The notes: generated from the sequence alone by a model not told the origin. A stretch of 64,000 nt of DNA from Neorhizobium huautlense (GCF_002968575.1 NZ_PVBM01000012.1:1-64000); one strand, 5' to 3'. Positions 35,707 to 44,125 are shown, counted from the first letter of the stretch. A program made the numbers and translations.

Positions 35707-35735
35707 AGATAAAGGCCCGTCCCTCTCGCCGTCAA
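35707..35735 (-). promoter_or_regulatory. Promoter of the riboswitch-btuFCD transcript
   Basis: On the minus strand TTGACG (35730-35735), 17 bp and TTATCT (35707-35712) form a sigma-70-like promoter. Transcription would start near 35700, exactly at the 5-prime edge of the riboswitch. Confidence 0.6.
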
Positions 35736-35908
35736 GCCGGAAAAGACGGCAGCCAAGGTGCGGAAACCGAAGAGCAAGCGTATGAGATTTCCGCGCCCGT
35801 TCGGACCGGGACTTTAGTCGAGATCGGCTCGGCGAGATGCCGGTGATAGGTGAGGAGAAGCATACCGAGCCCCGTGTCGTATAATCACTCTCAAAAGTCA
35901 CACGGGCC

Positions 35909-35937
35909 TGCATATGTAATGTTATTACATTCGTCAA
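35909..35937 (-). promoter_or_regulatory. Promoter with an embedded perfect palindrome (orphan)
   Basis: ATGTAAT-GTT-ATTACAT (35914-35930) is a perfect 7-3-7 palindrome. On the minus strand it fills the 17-bp spacer between TTGACG (35932-35937) and TATGCA (35909-35914), an ideal place for repression. It resembles Zur-type sites of alphaproteobacteria as I recall them. No obvious gene starts just downstream. The rest of 35740-36171 appears to be non-coding. The lysR gene starts at 36172 on the other strand. Confidence 0.5.
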
Positions 35938-36171
35938 ATTAAAAGTTGCGCAAGAATGCTTCGTTACGGGCACCGGCCTTCTCTTTTCAGCCGCCGATGT
36001 CGTCCTTGCCGCTAATCGAGACGGAGGGGTGCGGCCGGGCGTCGTCGAGACAGAAGGATGCTGTCTCGCTGAAGACGGCAGCAGAGGCAACGCCTATGGA
36101 TTGGTATCCATACTTCGCTTAATTTATCGATCCAGACCATAAGTCGTCTATGAAAACCGGACGGGGAAACG

Positions 36172-37074
36172 ATGGCCAGGGAAGATTTCAACGACCTTTT
36201 ATGGTTCCTGGCCGTGGCAGAGGAGCGGAGTTTCACCAGGGCTGCGGCCAAACTCGGTATTACTCAGTCCACGCTTAGCCACACGATCAAGCGCCTGGAG
36301 ACACGCATGGGCCTGCGGCTTCTGTCCCGCACCACCCGTAACGTGGCGCTGACCGAAGCCGGTGAGCGTCTGTTTCAATCGCTGGCGCCTCGGGTCTCCG
36401 CCATAAGGGATGATCTTGCGGCACTCATGGCCCTGCGCGACAAACCGTCCGGCACTATTAGGATTACCTTGTCTGATCACGCGCTGGAAAGCATCGTCTG
36501 GCCCAGACTGCAGCCGATCCTTTCTGAATACCCCGATATCAAGCTTGAGCTGAGCCGGGATAACGGCTTGCGCAATATTGTGGAAGACGGTTTCGACGCA
36601 GGGATAAGGCTCGGCGAGAGCATCGAGAAAGACATGATCGCCATCAGGGTCGGTCCCGACTGGCGAATGCTGGCTGTCGCCTCGCCCCAGTACCTTGCCA
36701 CGCAACCGCCGCCGCAGCATCCGCAGGACCTCGTACAGCATAACTGCATCAACATGCGCCAGGCCACCGGCGGCGGGCTCTACGTCTGGGAATTCGAGAA
36801 GGACGGGCAAGAGCTACGTGTCAGAGTCGACGGCCAGCTCACCTTCAATAGCTCTTACCCCATGATAGATGCTGCCATGAAAAATGGTGGCATCGCCTAT
36901 CTGCCGGAAGATCTTGTCGCCGAACACATCGCGACTGGACGCCTCGTGCCCATGCTGGAAGAATGGTCGCCTCCATTTTCAGGCTATTTCATCTATTACC
37001 CGACCCGGCATCAGAACTCCCCTGCCTTCAAGGTCGTCGTGGATGCCTTGAGATACCACGGCATTAGGCGGTAG
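36172..37074 (+). CDS. LysR-family transcriptional regulator
   Basis: A 300-residue LysR regulator. The N-terminal helix-turn-helix is SFTRAAAKLGITQSTLSHTIKRLETRMGLRLLSRTTRNV, followed by a substrate-binding domain with LKLELSRDNG-like and FDAGIRLGE segments. The ATG at 36172 follows GGGGAAACG. It is convergent with the nitroreductase gene, and no divergent partner lies close enough to suggest a target. Confidence 0.9.
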   Translation: MAREDFNDLLWFLAVAEERSFTRAAAKLGITQSTLSHTIKRLETRMGLRLLSRTTRNVALTEAGERLFQSLAPRVSAIRDDLAALMALRDKPSGTIRITLSDHALESIVWPRLQPILSEYPDIKLELSRDNGLRNIVEDGFDAGIRLGESIEKDMIAIRVGPDWRMLAVASPQYLATQPPPQHPQDLVQHNCINMRQATGGGLYVWEFEKDGQELRVRVDGQLTFNSSYPMIDAAMKNGGIAYLPEDLVAEHIATGRLVPMLEEWSPPFSGYFIYYPTRHQNSPAFKVVVDALRYHGIRR

Positions 37075-37360
37075 GGACGAATTACGTTTCAGGGATTCCG
37101 GGCGGGCGCAATCGGTCCCAACTTGGCCACCCCCTCGGATAAGAGCCTCGCCAACTTCATCGATTCATCAAATTCGCCGCTACCGCGACATGGCTCGAGT
37201 GCCAGCTCGTTCCCAAAGAAGGTCTGCTGTAGACCGCGGCGCATCTGAGAAGCTGAGCAAGGGGTTCGAGCATCCGATTCCGCAACTACCGGAAAGGCCC
37301 GGGCCGTCGCCAATGACGCTTGTCCGCAGATCCCATGACGGCGAGGTCTCGTGTGTTCGC

Positions 37361-38461
37361 TTACGCCAGCACCGCCTCCACCGGGCGCCGCGGCGAATAG
37401 GGTAGCGTCGGCCCATATCCGAACCGCATGACGATGTCCGGCCGACGTCCCGGCAGGCCCGCGAGCGCGGCCAGTTCGGGTCGCAGTTGCGCGACTTCCA
37501 CCGGTTGATTGATAAAGGCATGCTTGAGACCGAGCGCCGTCGCCTGCAGGGCGAAGCGCTGGCAGGCACGTCCGGCGCGGACCCAATGCTCCGCATCGTC
37601 ACGTGCGGAAACGAACACCGCTACGCCCGCTGACGAATGAAGCTGCCTTGCGTATTTATCGTTCTCGGTATCCGCGCGAAACGCGAGATCGAAGAGGTGC
37701 GGACCCAGCCAGCTCGGCAAGGATGGGTTGCCGCTCGTAGGCCCGAACAGCCCATCGCCAGATGCCATCGCCTGGCGCGGGTTGAAGCGCAACCAGGATT
37801 TCAGTTCGCGCATGAAGGCGGCGTCCGCCATTTGCGCGGTGTTTCCGGCGACGACGAGATCCCGCACGCGATCCATCCCGGGCTTCCCAGTGATCAGCAC
37901 GAGATCGACGCCCGGCATGTCTGCCGCCGCTACCAGAGCCTGGAGGTCTGCCGCGGAAACGCTTTTGCCGTCATAGTCGGCGCGGGTCGACTGGCGCCTC
38001 GGAATCGCAGCGAACAGATCGGATCGGCTCGCTGCTCCGTCGCCGAAAACCACTGTCACGGCGCCTTGATACGCCGGATCGAAGCTGATTTCTTCGGCAG
38101 GACGGCCAGCCGCGGAGGCGGCGAGCGCGAGGTTCTCGGCTGCGCATCCGAGGCTCGCAAACAGATGGTGGTCATCGGCATCGACCACGGGGGTGCGCCG
38201 CGTAGGGTCGGCGAGGATGTCAACGCGCCTCTCACCGAGGCGAAACCGCCACGGCTGCGTGTTGTGGCCGTTCGCGGCAAGCGTCGCGTAGCGGACAAGT
38301 TCATGCAGCCGGGGGTTTTCAGAGAGCACCGCCCTGCTCGCCGCAATCGAAACTTCGTACGCCTCCATCGAACCCATCTGGCGTAGGCTCCAATAGGTAG
38401 CACCTGCGCCCGCAATCGCCACCGCGCCGCCTCCGATGAGCAGACCGCGCCGCGTCATCAT
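37361..38461 (-). CDS. Acg-type nitroreductase-family FMN oxidoreductase with Tat-like N-terminus
   Basis: A 366-residue nitroreductase-superfamily protein of the Acg subgroup. The N-terminus TRRGLLIGGGAVAIAGAGATYW has a twin Arg and a hydrophobic stretch, so it is probably Tat-exported or membrane-anchored. FMN-contact pieces include ANGHNTQPWRF, RRQSTRADYDGK and ALGLKHAFINQPVE. Its ATG overlaps the stop of the FAD oxidoreductase gene, so the two are one operon. Acg-type proteins occur in hypoxia regulons elsewhere, which fits the FixK box upstream of the pair. The physiological substrate is unknown. Confidence 0.8.
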   Translation of the reverse strand: MMTRRGLLIGGGAVAIAGAGATYWSLRQMGSMEAYEVSIAASRAVLSENPRLHELVRYATLAANGHNTQPWRFRLGERRVDILADPTRRTPVVDADDHHLFASLGCAAENLALAASAAGRPAEEISFDPAYQGAVTVVFGDGAASRSDLFAAIPRRQSTRADYDGKSVSAADLQALVAAADMPGVDLVLITGKPGMDRVRDLVVAGNTAQMADAAFMRELKSWLRFNPRQAMASGDGLFGPTSGNPSLPSWLGPHLFDLAFRADTENDKYARQLHSSAGVAVFVSARDDAEHWVRAGRACQRFALQATALGLKHAFINQPVEVAQLRPELAALAGLPGRRPDIVMRFGYGPTLPYSPRRPVEAVLA

Positions 38462-39993
38462 CCGAATAACTCCCGCGGCATGCTCTCATCCCGGCGGCCG
38501 GGGCCATCGGGCAGGAAGGCGACATGGTCGCGGCGGCAGATCGCCCGAACCGCTGCGCGCGCCGTCATGAGGCCGCACGGCAATCCTCCGCCGGGCTGCA
38601 CCCATTGACCGACCATCCGGAACCGGTGGAGGCCCGGCAGAGTCTGGCGACGCGGCCGAAAGCCGACGCCTGGCGTAGGCAGAAAACCCTCCATGCTGCC
38701 TTTCCAGTTGCCGGTAAAGTGCATGACGCTGGCCGGCGTCGAAACATCCGTCACTTCGATGGCTTCGCGGACACCCGGCAGGCGGCGTTCGAGAATTTCG
38801 ATCACGGCTGAAGCAATGCGCCGCTTCTCCACCTCGTAGGCGGTCGCATCCTTGCGCTGCAGATCCTGCCAATAGGCATAGTTCCATGTTGGCAGAAAGC
38901 AGGTGACCGCGGTCTTGCCTGCGGGCGCAAAGGTCGGATCGAAATGGAAGATGCGGAACGCGACGGTGTCGAGGCTGGTCTCGGGATCGATTTCGAGTGG
39001 CTTGGCCAGAGTTCGAGCGAGGAAGCCGGGTTCCTGCGAAAGGTCCCTTGCGACGCCCAACGAGACTTGCAGATAGGAAGGAAAGACCTTCTGGCTGTCG
39101 TAGAAGGCGTCGATCGCCGCGTTGCGATAGCGGCCCTCGAGCATATCGTAGATCGTCGCGTGGCCGTCGGCGCCGGAGATCACCCAGTCCGCCCTGATAA
39201 TCTCGCCGTCGCTCAGCCTGACGCCCACGGCAACGTCATCCTCGACCAGGATCGTTTCGACTTTCGCCATGAGGCGCAATTTTCCGCCAAGCGCGCGGAA
39301 GCGTTGGGTGATCGCGTCGATGATCGACTTAGCGCCGCCCACCGCGTAACCCGCATTGCGTGCACTCATCCAGCCGAACATCAGCACGAGCGCGATGGCA
39401 GCCATGTCGGCCGTCGCGCTCTCAGTAAAGAAGCGGCGCAACAAGTCGTTTCTGAAGCGCTTGCCGTATTCCGCCGCGCTCATGCCAGCCCATTGCGTGA
39501 GCAGCGGAAGTTTCGGGATCAGGCGCAGCATCGCCCAGGTCCGGCGGGGCCAGGCGGCGTTCAGATCATCCATCGGAAGATTTGCCAGCCGACGGATGGC
39601 GGACGTGAACTCCATGATTTCTTCGGCATCCTCGGGCGCTGCATGCAGAAGCTCCGCCTCCATCCGGTCGACGTCGGAGTAAAACGTGAGCGAGCGCCCG
39701 TCTTCGGTTTCCACGCGCTGATATACCTCGGCGTCAACGAAGCGGAGCTTGTCGACATCGAAGACTTCGCGCCATTGCCGACCCAGCGTCCCGTCTGGGG
39801 CGGACCCAAGGAACCAGTGCAGGCAGGTTTCAAATGTGTAGCCGTTCCGCGTCCAGCTGGTCGCGAGGCCTCCCGGGATCGCATGCTGCTCCAGGATCGT
39901 CACCTGATAGCCGCAGAGCTGCGCGTAGACGCCGGTGCACAAGCCCGCGATCCCGCCGCCAATGATTACGATATGTCGAGCAGGTTCAGGCAT
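38458..39993 (-). CDS. FAD-dependent oxidoreductase, phytoene desaturase / retinol saturase-like
   Basis: A 511-residue flavoprotein of the CrtI / retinol-saturase amine-oxidase superfamily. The dinucleotide-binding motif IVIIGGGIAGLCTGVYAQLCGYQVTILE opens the protein, followed by GGLATSW. A C-terminal FAD block reads RFRMVGQWVQPGGGLPCGLMTARAAV. The start at 39993 follows GAGGGTTTCTCC; the longer frame runs into the promoter. A FixK box is centred 60 bp upstream. No carotenoid genes are nearby, so a carotenoid role is not supported. Confidence 0.78.
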   Translation of the reverse strand: MPEPARHIVIIGGGIAGLCTGVYAQLCGYQVTILEQHAIPGGLATSWTRNGYTFETCLHWFLGSAPDGTLGRQWREVFDVDKLRFVDAEVYQRVETEDGRSLTFYSDVDRMEAELLHAAPEDAEEIMEFTSAIRRLANLPMDDLNAAWPRRTWAMLRLIPKLPLLTQWAGMSAAEYGKRFRNDLLRRFFTESATADMAAIALVLMFGWMSARNAGYAVGGAKSIIDAITQRFRALGGKLRLMAKVETILVEDDVAVGVRLSDGEIIRADWVISGADGHATIYDMLEGRYRNAAIDAFYDSQKVFPSYLQVSLGVARDLSQEPGFLARTLAKPLEIDPETSLDTVAFRIFHFDPTFAPAGKTAVTCFLPTWNYAYWQDLQRKDATAYEVEKRRIASAVIEILERRLPGVREAIEVTDVSTPASVMHFTGNWKGSMEGFLPTPGVGFRPRRQTLPGLHRFRMVGQWVQPGGGLPCGLMTARAAVRAICRRDHVAFLPDGPGRRDESMPRELFG

Positions 39994-40046
39994 GGAGAAA
40001 CCCTCGTTGGACGAGGTAAAGCTGGGCGACTTTTCGGCTCCCTTCA

Positions 40047-40060
40047 TTGAGGCAGGTCAA
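40047..40060 (-). promoter_or_regulatory. FixK/FNR anaerobox upstream of the FAD oxidoreductase - Acg operon
   Basis: TTGAG-GCAG-GTCAA fits TTGAT-N4-ATCAA with one mismatch in each half. Its centre is 60 bp before the ATG at 39993, which would place it close to -41.5 with a short leader. A TTTACC -10-like element lies between (40015-40020). Confidence 0.7.
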
Positions 40061-40138
40061 ACGGCCGTCTTGTCACAAAGGTTGTCAGTTCGAACATCCA
40101 CGGCACTGCCGTTTTCGCACAGCCCGCCGCGCCGCAGA

Positions 40139-40564
40139 TCACGTCCGTCTGCTCCATACTCTGCCATACAAGGTCATTCCGGCCAGCATGGCTGCGACGA
40201 ACAGGACCGTCTGGGGGAGGCCGACCGACAGGGATGCAACGGCCGGACCGGGACAGAAGCCGCCAATCCCCCAGCCCAGGCCGAACAAAGCCGAACCGAC
40301 CACCAAGGGTGCATCGATCCGATTGTCCGTCGGCACATGGAAGCTGTCGTCGAGTACCGGACGCTCCATCCGCTTCATCACCTGCACGCCGGTGAAGGCG
40401 ACGACGACCGCGCCGCCAAGAACGAACGCCAAGCTTGGGTCCCAGGCGCCGAAGATGTCGAGGAAACCCTGGACTCGGACAGGATTTAGCATGCCGGACA
40501 AGGACAGCCCGAATCCGAAGACGATGCCCGAAGCAAGCGCTACGCATGAAGCCAAAGATAGCAC
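40139..40564 (-). CDS. DUF6691 (YeeE/YedE-type) membrane protein, 5-prime end altered
   Basis: A 141-residue membrane protein of the DUF6691/YeeE-YedE family (putative sulfur-compound transport), with GFGLSLSGMLNPVRVQGFLDIFGAWDPSL and GFCPGPAVASL. Normally such genes begin with ATG and are paired with a second YeeE/YedE half gene. Here the reading frame opens with GTG, and the first six or seven codons lie in DNA that encodes a P-type ATPase on the other strand. The partner half is missing. It has probably lost its native start and promoter by recombination, so expression is doubtful. Confidence 0.65.
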   Translation of the reverse strand: MLSLASCVALASGIVFGFGLSLSGMLNPVRVQGFLDIFGAWDPSLAFVLGGAVVVAFTGVQVMKRMERPVLDDSFHVPTDNRIDAPLVVGSALFGLGWGIGGFCPGPAVASLSVGLPQTVLFVAAMLAGMTLYGRVWSRRT

Positions 40565-41779
40565 TTACGCAGGTATTGTGCGCCTGGTCGAGGACGCACA
40601 ACGCTCCAAGGCTCCCATGTCCCGGCTCGCCGACAGATGGTCGACAGGATTCCTGGCGATCACTGTGATAATTGCCTTTGCCGCATGGTGGTTCACAAGA
40701 GACCCGATCCGGGCCGTCGCGGTGCTGGTCGTGGCGACGCCCTGTCCGTTGATCCTGGCGGTGCCCGTGGCTCTCGTGGCGGGGCTTTCGCGCGCCGCCC
40801 ATTCGGCGTCCTCATCAAGGGCGCGCATTCTCTCGAGAACATGGCTCGCATTCACACTCTGGTCCTGGACAAGACGGGGACGCTCACCGACGGCCGGCCC
40901 CAGATCGCCTCGATCCACAGCCCGTTGGGCTACACTGAGGACGAAATCCTACGGTTTGCCGCCTCCGTGGACCAAGCATCGAAGCACCCTATCGCCCAGG
41001 CTATCGTTGCGGCGGCCCGGCGGCGAAATCTCCCTCTCGCTCTGCCGTCGGAGGTAAACGAGGTGGCGGGAGAAGGGATAGCGGGCTGCGTGGACGATAA
41101 GGAGGTGACGGTCGGCGGCAATGGCTTCGTGGAAAGGCGCGTCCAAGCCACGCCATTTTCCATTCCGGAAACCGCAGCCGGTTCGGTTGTCGTCGCTGTC
41201 GCGATCGCAAACAGGCTGGTTGGTTACATATTGATGGCCGATCCGGTGCGGGAAGAGGCGGCGGAGATGCTTGACGGGTTACGCCACGAAGGCATCCGGC
41301 GTATTCTGCTCGCCACCGGAGATCGCGCCGCTGTAGCCGAACGTGTCGCCGATGGCCTCGGTCTCGATGGAATTCGTTCCAGCCTCACTCCGGATCAGAA
41401 GGTACTGGTGGTACTGACGGAGCGAAAGAACGGACCTGTCATGATGGTTGGGGACGGCGTCAATGATGCGCCGGCCCTTGCGGCGGCAGACGTCGGCGTC
41501 GCGATGGGCGCGAGGGGAGCCGCCGCCTCCGCCGAAGCAGCGGACGTCGTCCTTCTGGTGGACAGGATCGACAGGCTCCGTACCGGGATAGAGATCGCCC
41601 GGCGATCACGCAGGATTGCGATCGAGAGCATTGTCGTAAGGATCGGCCTTTCGGTGTTCGCCATGGTGGCTGCAGCGCTCGGCTTCCTGCGCCCGGTCGA
41701 GGGAGCAATCCTGCAAGAGGCAATCGACGTCGCCGTCATTCTAAACGCGCTTCGGGCGCTAAGGATAAAACCGCGATGA
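40539..41779 (+). pseudogene. Truncated and frameshifted P1B-type heavy-metal ATPase remnant
   Basis: The DNA encodes the second half of a P1B metal-transporting ATPase: DSTYAGIVRLVEDAQRSKAP, the membrane motif ATPCPLILAVP (TPC rather than the usual CPC), phosphorylation motif DKTGTLT, HP motif SKHPIAQA, and hinge GDGVNDAPALAAADVG. The metal-binding domain and first membrane helices are absent. Between SRAA and FGVLIKG the frame changes at 40800-40801, where two bases stand where a codon is expected, so one base is lost. The 5-prime break coincides with the start of the DUF6691 gene. It is very likely non-functional, although the soluble part alone (from about 40840) remains open. Confidence 0.85.
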
Positions 41780-42011
41780 AGAGAATGGGCGCTGCTTGCT
41801 GCTTCATCTGACGGACGCCGATGCCGTCTATGCGGGTTTCGGCAAGCGGGCTGCACGCCCGCTGGCAAAGATTGATCCGTCCGCCATGGATGAAACGCAG
41901 TTCCCGGCAGGATCGACGCGGCGGCCCGCTTCAAGGAAGCCAGGCGTCGAGCCGTCATAGGCGGCCTGGAAGATGCCGCTGAAATTATTGCAGGGACAAA
42001 AGGAACTGTCT

Positions 42012-42025
42012 TTGAGAGGGATCAA
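42012..42025 (+). promoter_or_regulatory. FixK/FNR anaerobox before a small hypothetical gene
   Basis: TTGAG-AGGG-ATCAA differs from the consensus at one base. A good -10, TACAAT (42049-42054), lies where expected for a box near -41.5, giving a start near 42060. The rest of the 306-bp stretch 41780-42085 shows no gene. Confidence 0.72.
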
Positions 42026-42085
42026 AGATGATCTTCGCTGTGGGTGGCTACAATAACAATTGGAGGCTTTGCCTGGTTGGCCGGC

Positions 42086-42367
42086 ATGAACGTCCAGCCC
42101 AGGCACATGCAGGAGGCGTCATTGGATCTTCATCGCGCAGCAGTCGAGAAATTATGGGAACGACATCGTCCACTTGACGACCGCGGCCACTGCAAACTGC
42201 CGAGTCCAAACACTTCTTCCACCGAAGAAACGATCAGTGTCGAAGCATTCTGCGGTTGCCATGGCATTGACGAGGCCGAGATCAGGCAGCTTCAACGGCT
42301 TTTGGGCCCCTTCGCTATCAGAAATGAGCTGTGGGCGAACATTCGTCGCCAGCCGCGCTTCAGATAG
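42086..42367 (+). CDS. Small hypothetical protein downstream of a FixK box
   Basis: An open frame of 93 residues (NVQPRHMQEASLDLHRAAV ... ANIRRQPRFR) of no family I recognise; it has a CGCHG motif and a charged helical C-terminus. The reading frame extends upstream to a GTG at 42044, but the predicted promoter start near 42060 excludes that. The ATG at 42086 has only a weak ribosome site. A TTG at 42122 directly follows a strong AGGAGG and may be the true start (81 residues). It is believable mainly because of its promoter. Confidence 0.42.
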   Translation: MNVQPRHMQEASLDLHRAAVEKLWERHRPLDDRGHCKLPSPNTSSTEETISVEAFCGCHGIDEAEIRQLQRLLGPFAIRNELWANIRRQPRFR

Positions 42368-42464
42368 TTAATCGGAGCCCGACAATGCCCGCAGCACCGG
42401 CTGCGGGCATTGATCTGGTCCAACCCTGTTTCCGACCCCGCATACAGCAGGCCGCGACATGGGA

Positions 42465-43295
42465 TCAGCGGGCGAGGAAGACGGGAAAATCGCACTTGTC
42501 CAGCATCGAGGCCGTAACGCCACCGAATATCCTCTCGCGAAGCCGCGAATGACCATAGGCTCCCATGACGATCAGATCGCAATCGAAATCGAGCGCACGC
42601 TGCTCCAGAACTTCGGCGACGGGCCGTCCGCCGCTGGCAACCTGCTCGACCTGCACGGTGGCGCCGTGCCGGGCAAGATAGGTCGCCATGTCCGCGCCAG
42701 GCTCTCCGCCATTCTCCCAATAGGAACTGTCTGGATCGATCAGCACGACGTAAACGAGGTCCGCGGAAACGAACATGTCCAGCGCCTCTCGGGCGGCGCG
42801 AGCCGCCTCGCCCCGAGAATTCCAACCGAGCAATATCCGTTTGGGCTTCAAAGTCGACCCACGTTCCTTGGAGGCCAGGAGAAGCGGTCGGTGGGCATCG
42901 AAGACCGCACCGTTTATGATCGCCTTGGCAAGTTGAGGATCGCCGCGAACTCCATCGCCCAGAATGACCACATCCGCATAGAGCGCGCGCCTATATATCT
43001 CCTCGTCGAGCGTGACAGTCTCGGCATAGACTTCGCCGACGTCAAAAGACAGCCCGCTTGCTTTGCATTCTGCTTCCGCCTTCTTCCGGATCTCATCGAG
43101 AATTTTCAGCTCATCGTATCGCTGATCGAGCCATGCGGTACCGGCTGGAAAGTCGCCGACATTTGGCGGTAGGGCCAGGCCTGCAACAACGATGGAAAGG
43201 TGAGCCTCGAGTTCCGAGCCGAGTGCGATAGCTTTCTTGATATCGGACGCAGCGCCGGAGGCACCTATGACGGCAAGAACTGTCTTGAAAGGCAT
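42465..43295 (-). CDS. Universal stress protein with two Usp domains
   Basis: A 276-residue protein with tandem Usp folds: domain 1 about 1-140 (FKTVLAVIGASGAASDIKKAIALGSELEAHLS), domain 2 about 150-276 (KRILLGWNSRGEAARAAREAL). The ATP-binding signature GAYGHSRLRERIFGGVTASML near the C-terminus is intact in domain 2 only. The start at 43295 follows GAGGGAACGTGCC. A FixK box lies 79 bp upstream with a TTACAA -10-like element between, so low-oxygen induction is likely. Confidence 0.88.
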   Translation of the reverse strand: MPFKTVLAVIGASGAASDIKKAIALGSELEAHLSIVVAGLALPPNVGDFPAGTAWLDQRYDELKILDEIRKKAEAECKASGLSFDVGEVYAETVTLDEEIYRRALYADVVILGDGVRGDPQLAKAIINGAVFDAHRPLLLASKERGSTLKPKRILLGWNSRGEAARAAREALDMFVSADLVYVVLIDPDSSYWENGGEPGADMATYLARHGATVQVEQVASGGRPVAEVLEQRALDFDCDLIVMGAYGHSRLRERIFGGVTASMLDKCDFPVFLAR

Positions 43296-43367
43296 GGCAC
43301 GTTCCCTCACGATGGGCCTTAATTGACCTGATACCGAAAAGTTGTAACCGCGTAGCAGCGGGCAACG

Positions 43368-43381
43368 ATGATCTGCGTCAA
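43368..43381 (-). promoter_or_regulatory. FixK/FNR anaerobox upstream of the universal stress protein
   Basis: On the Usp strand the sequence is TTGAC-GCAG-ATCAT, matching TTGAT-N4-ATCAA at eight of ten positions. It is centred 79 bp before the ATG; TTACAA (43342-43347) fits as a -10. Confidence 0.65.
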
Positions 43382-43521
43382 AGTGGTTGGCGAATTTCGA
43401 CGCATAGAACCACAGCCCCGAAGATCATTGATGGGGACTAACGTTCTCCAGATGCTCCACCTTCTCATACAAACACGCGAGCAATGGTGGGGCCGACAGA
43501 AACCTAGAGGTGCCCGCAGCA

Positions 43522-43535
43522 TTGATCTCGATCAC
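43522..43535 (+). promoter_or_regulatory. FixK/FNR anaerobox with well-placed -10 before the DUF1488-like gene
   Basis: TTGAT-CTCG-ATCAC has one mismatch to the consensus. TATACT (43557-43562) is placed as expected for a class II site at -41.5, giving a start near 43570 and a 20-nt leader. This is the best complete FixK promoter in the window. Confidence 0.78.
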
Positions 43536-43589
43536 TGAAGATATGCGGGACATGCCTATACTGGAGCCTTCTACAGCGAGGAGGATGCT

Positions 43590-43871
43590 ATGCCATTGAA
43601 GCTCAAGTCAGGATTTATGACATCCGACGGAGACGAAGGCCGCCTCTTGATGGATTCGGGAACAGGCGACCAGGTCGTGCTTGGGACTCATGACGCGCTC
43701 CAAACCATCGCCAATCCGCCACGAGCAGATGAATTCAGGCTCCAAGAATATGTCGACCTCTTTAGCCAGATCGCAAGTGACAAGTTCGACAGGAAGGAAT
43801 TCGACGCCGCCGGCCATATTCGCGTGACGTCTGAGGACATCCGCACCTTCCGCTCCCTGCATGCGCGATAG
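43590..43871 (+). CDS. Small DUF1488-like protein
   Basis: A 93-residue protein. The C-terminal half (FSQIASDKFDRKEFDAAGHIRVTSEDIRTF) resembles the DUF1488 family, in which a helix is followed by a short strand ending in TS-x-D. The N-terminus is less similar. The ATG at 43590 follows GAGGAGGATGCT. It has its own FixK-box promoter. Function is unknown. Confidence 0.65.
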   Translation: MPLKLKSGFMTSDGDEGRLLMDSGTGDQVVLGTHDALQTIANPPRADEFRLQEYVDLFSQIASDKFDRKEFDAAGHIRVTSEDIRTFRSLHAR

Positions 43872-43996
43872 CGTTGCTGGCTTTAACGGCCGGTGGAAAG
43901 ACATCAGTTCCGTAAACCGCCACCACGAGTACAGGCAACAGGAACTTGCTCCCTGCCTAATCGAGAAATTCATCGAAGCTCCTCGGCCATATATCA

Positions 43997-44010
43997 TTGA
44001 TGCTGGTCAA
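43997..44010 (+). promoter_or_regulatory. FixK/FNR anaerobox upstream of hsp20
   Basis: TTGAT-GCTG-GTCAA has one mismatch to TTGAT-N4-ATCAA. It is centred 122 bp before the hsp20 ATG, leaving a leader of about 80 nt. The remaining part of 43872-44125 shows no gene. Confidence 0.7.
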
Positions 44011-44125
44011 TGCGTGCAAATCCGACACGAGCTTGAATTACGGTGCTCGATGAAGAGCTGCCACCGGGACGAGGAGAGCGCTTGTTTGCGCTGCATAAAG
44101 TCCCTTAACAGCAAAGGAGAATGTA

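Noticed and set aside
35349-35777. 142-residue minus-strand frame across the cobalamin riboswitch
   Set aside because: Its sequence is explained by the conserved RNA aptamer; it has no ribosome site at its start.
37089-37190. Minus-strand tail FFGNELALEPCRGSGEFDES ... after the lysR gene
   Set aside because: It looks protein-like and may be the relic of a lost gene in 37075-37360, but upstream codons give no family and there is no start. I see nothing firm in this 286-bp gap.
40637-41779. Continuous 380-residue open frame as an intact ATPase gene
   Set aside because: Its first 55 residues are out-of-frame sequence. True ATPase homology continues in another frame upstream of 40800, so this is a frameshifted fragment.
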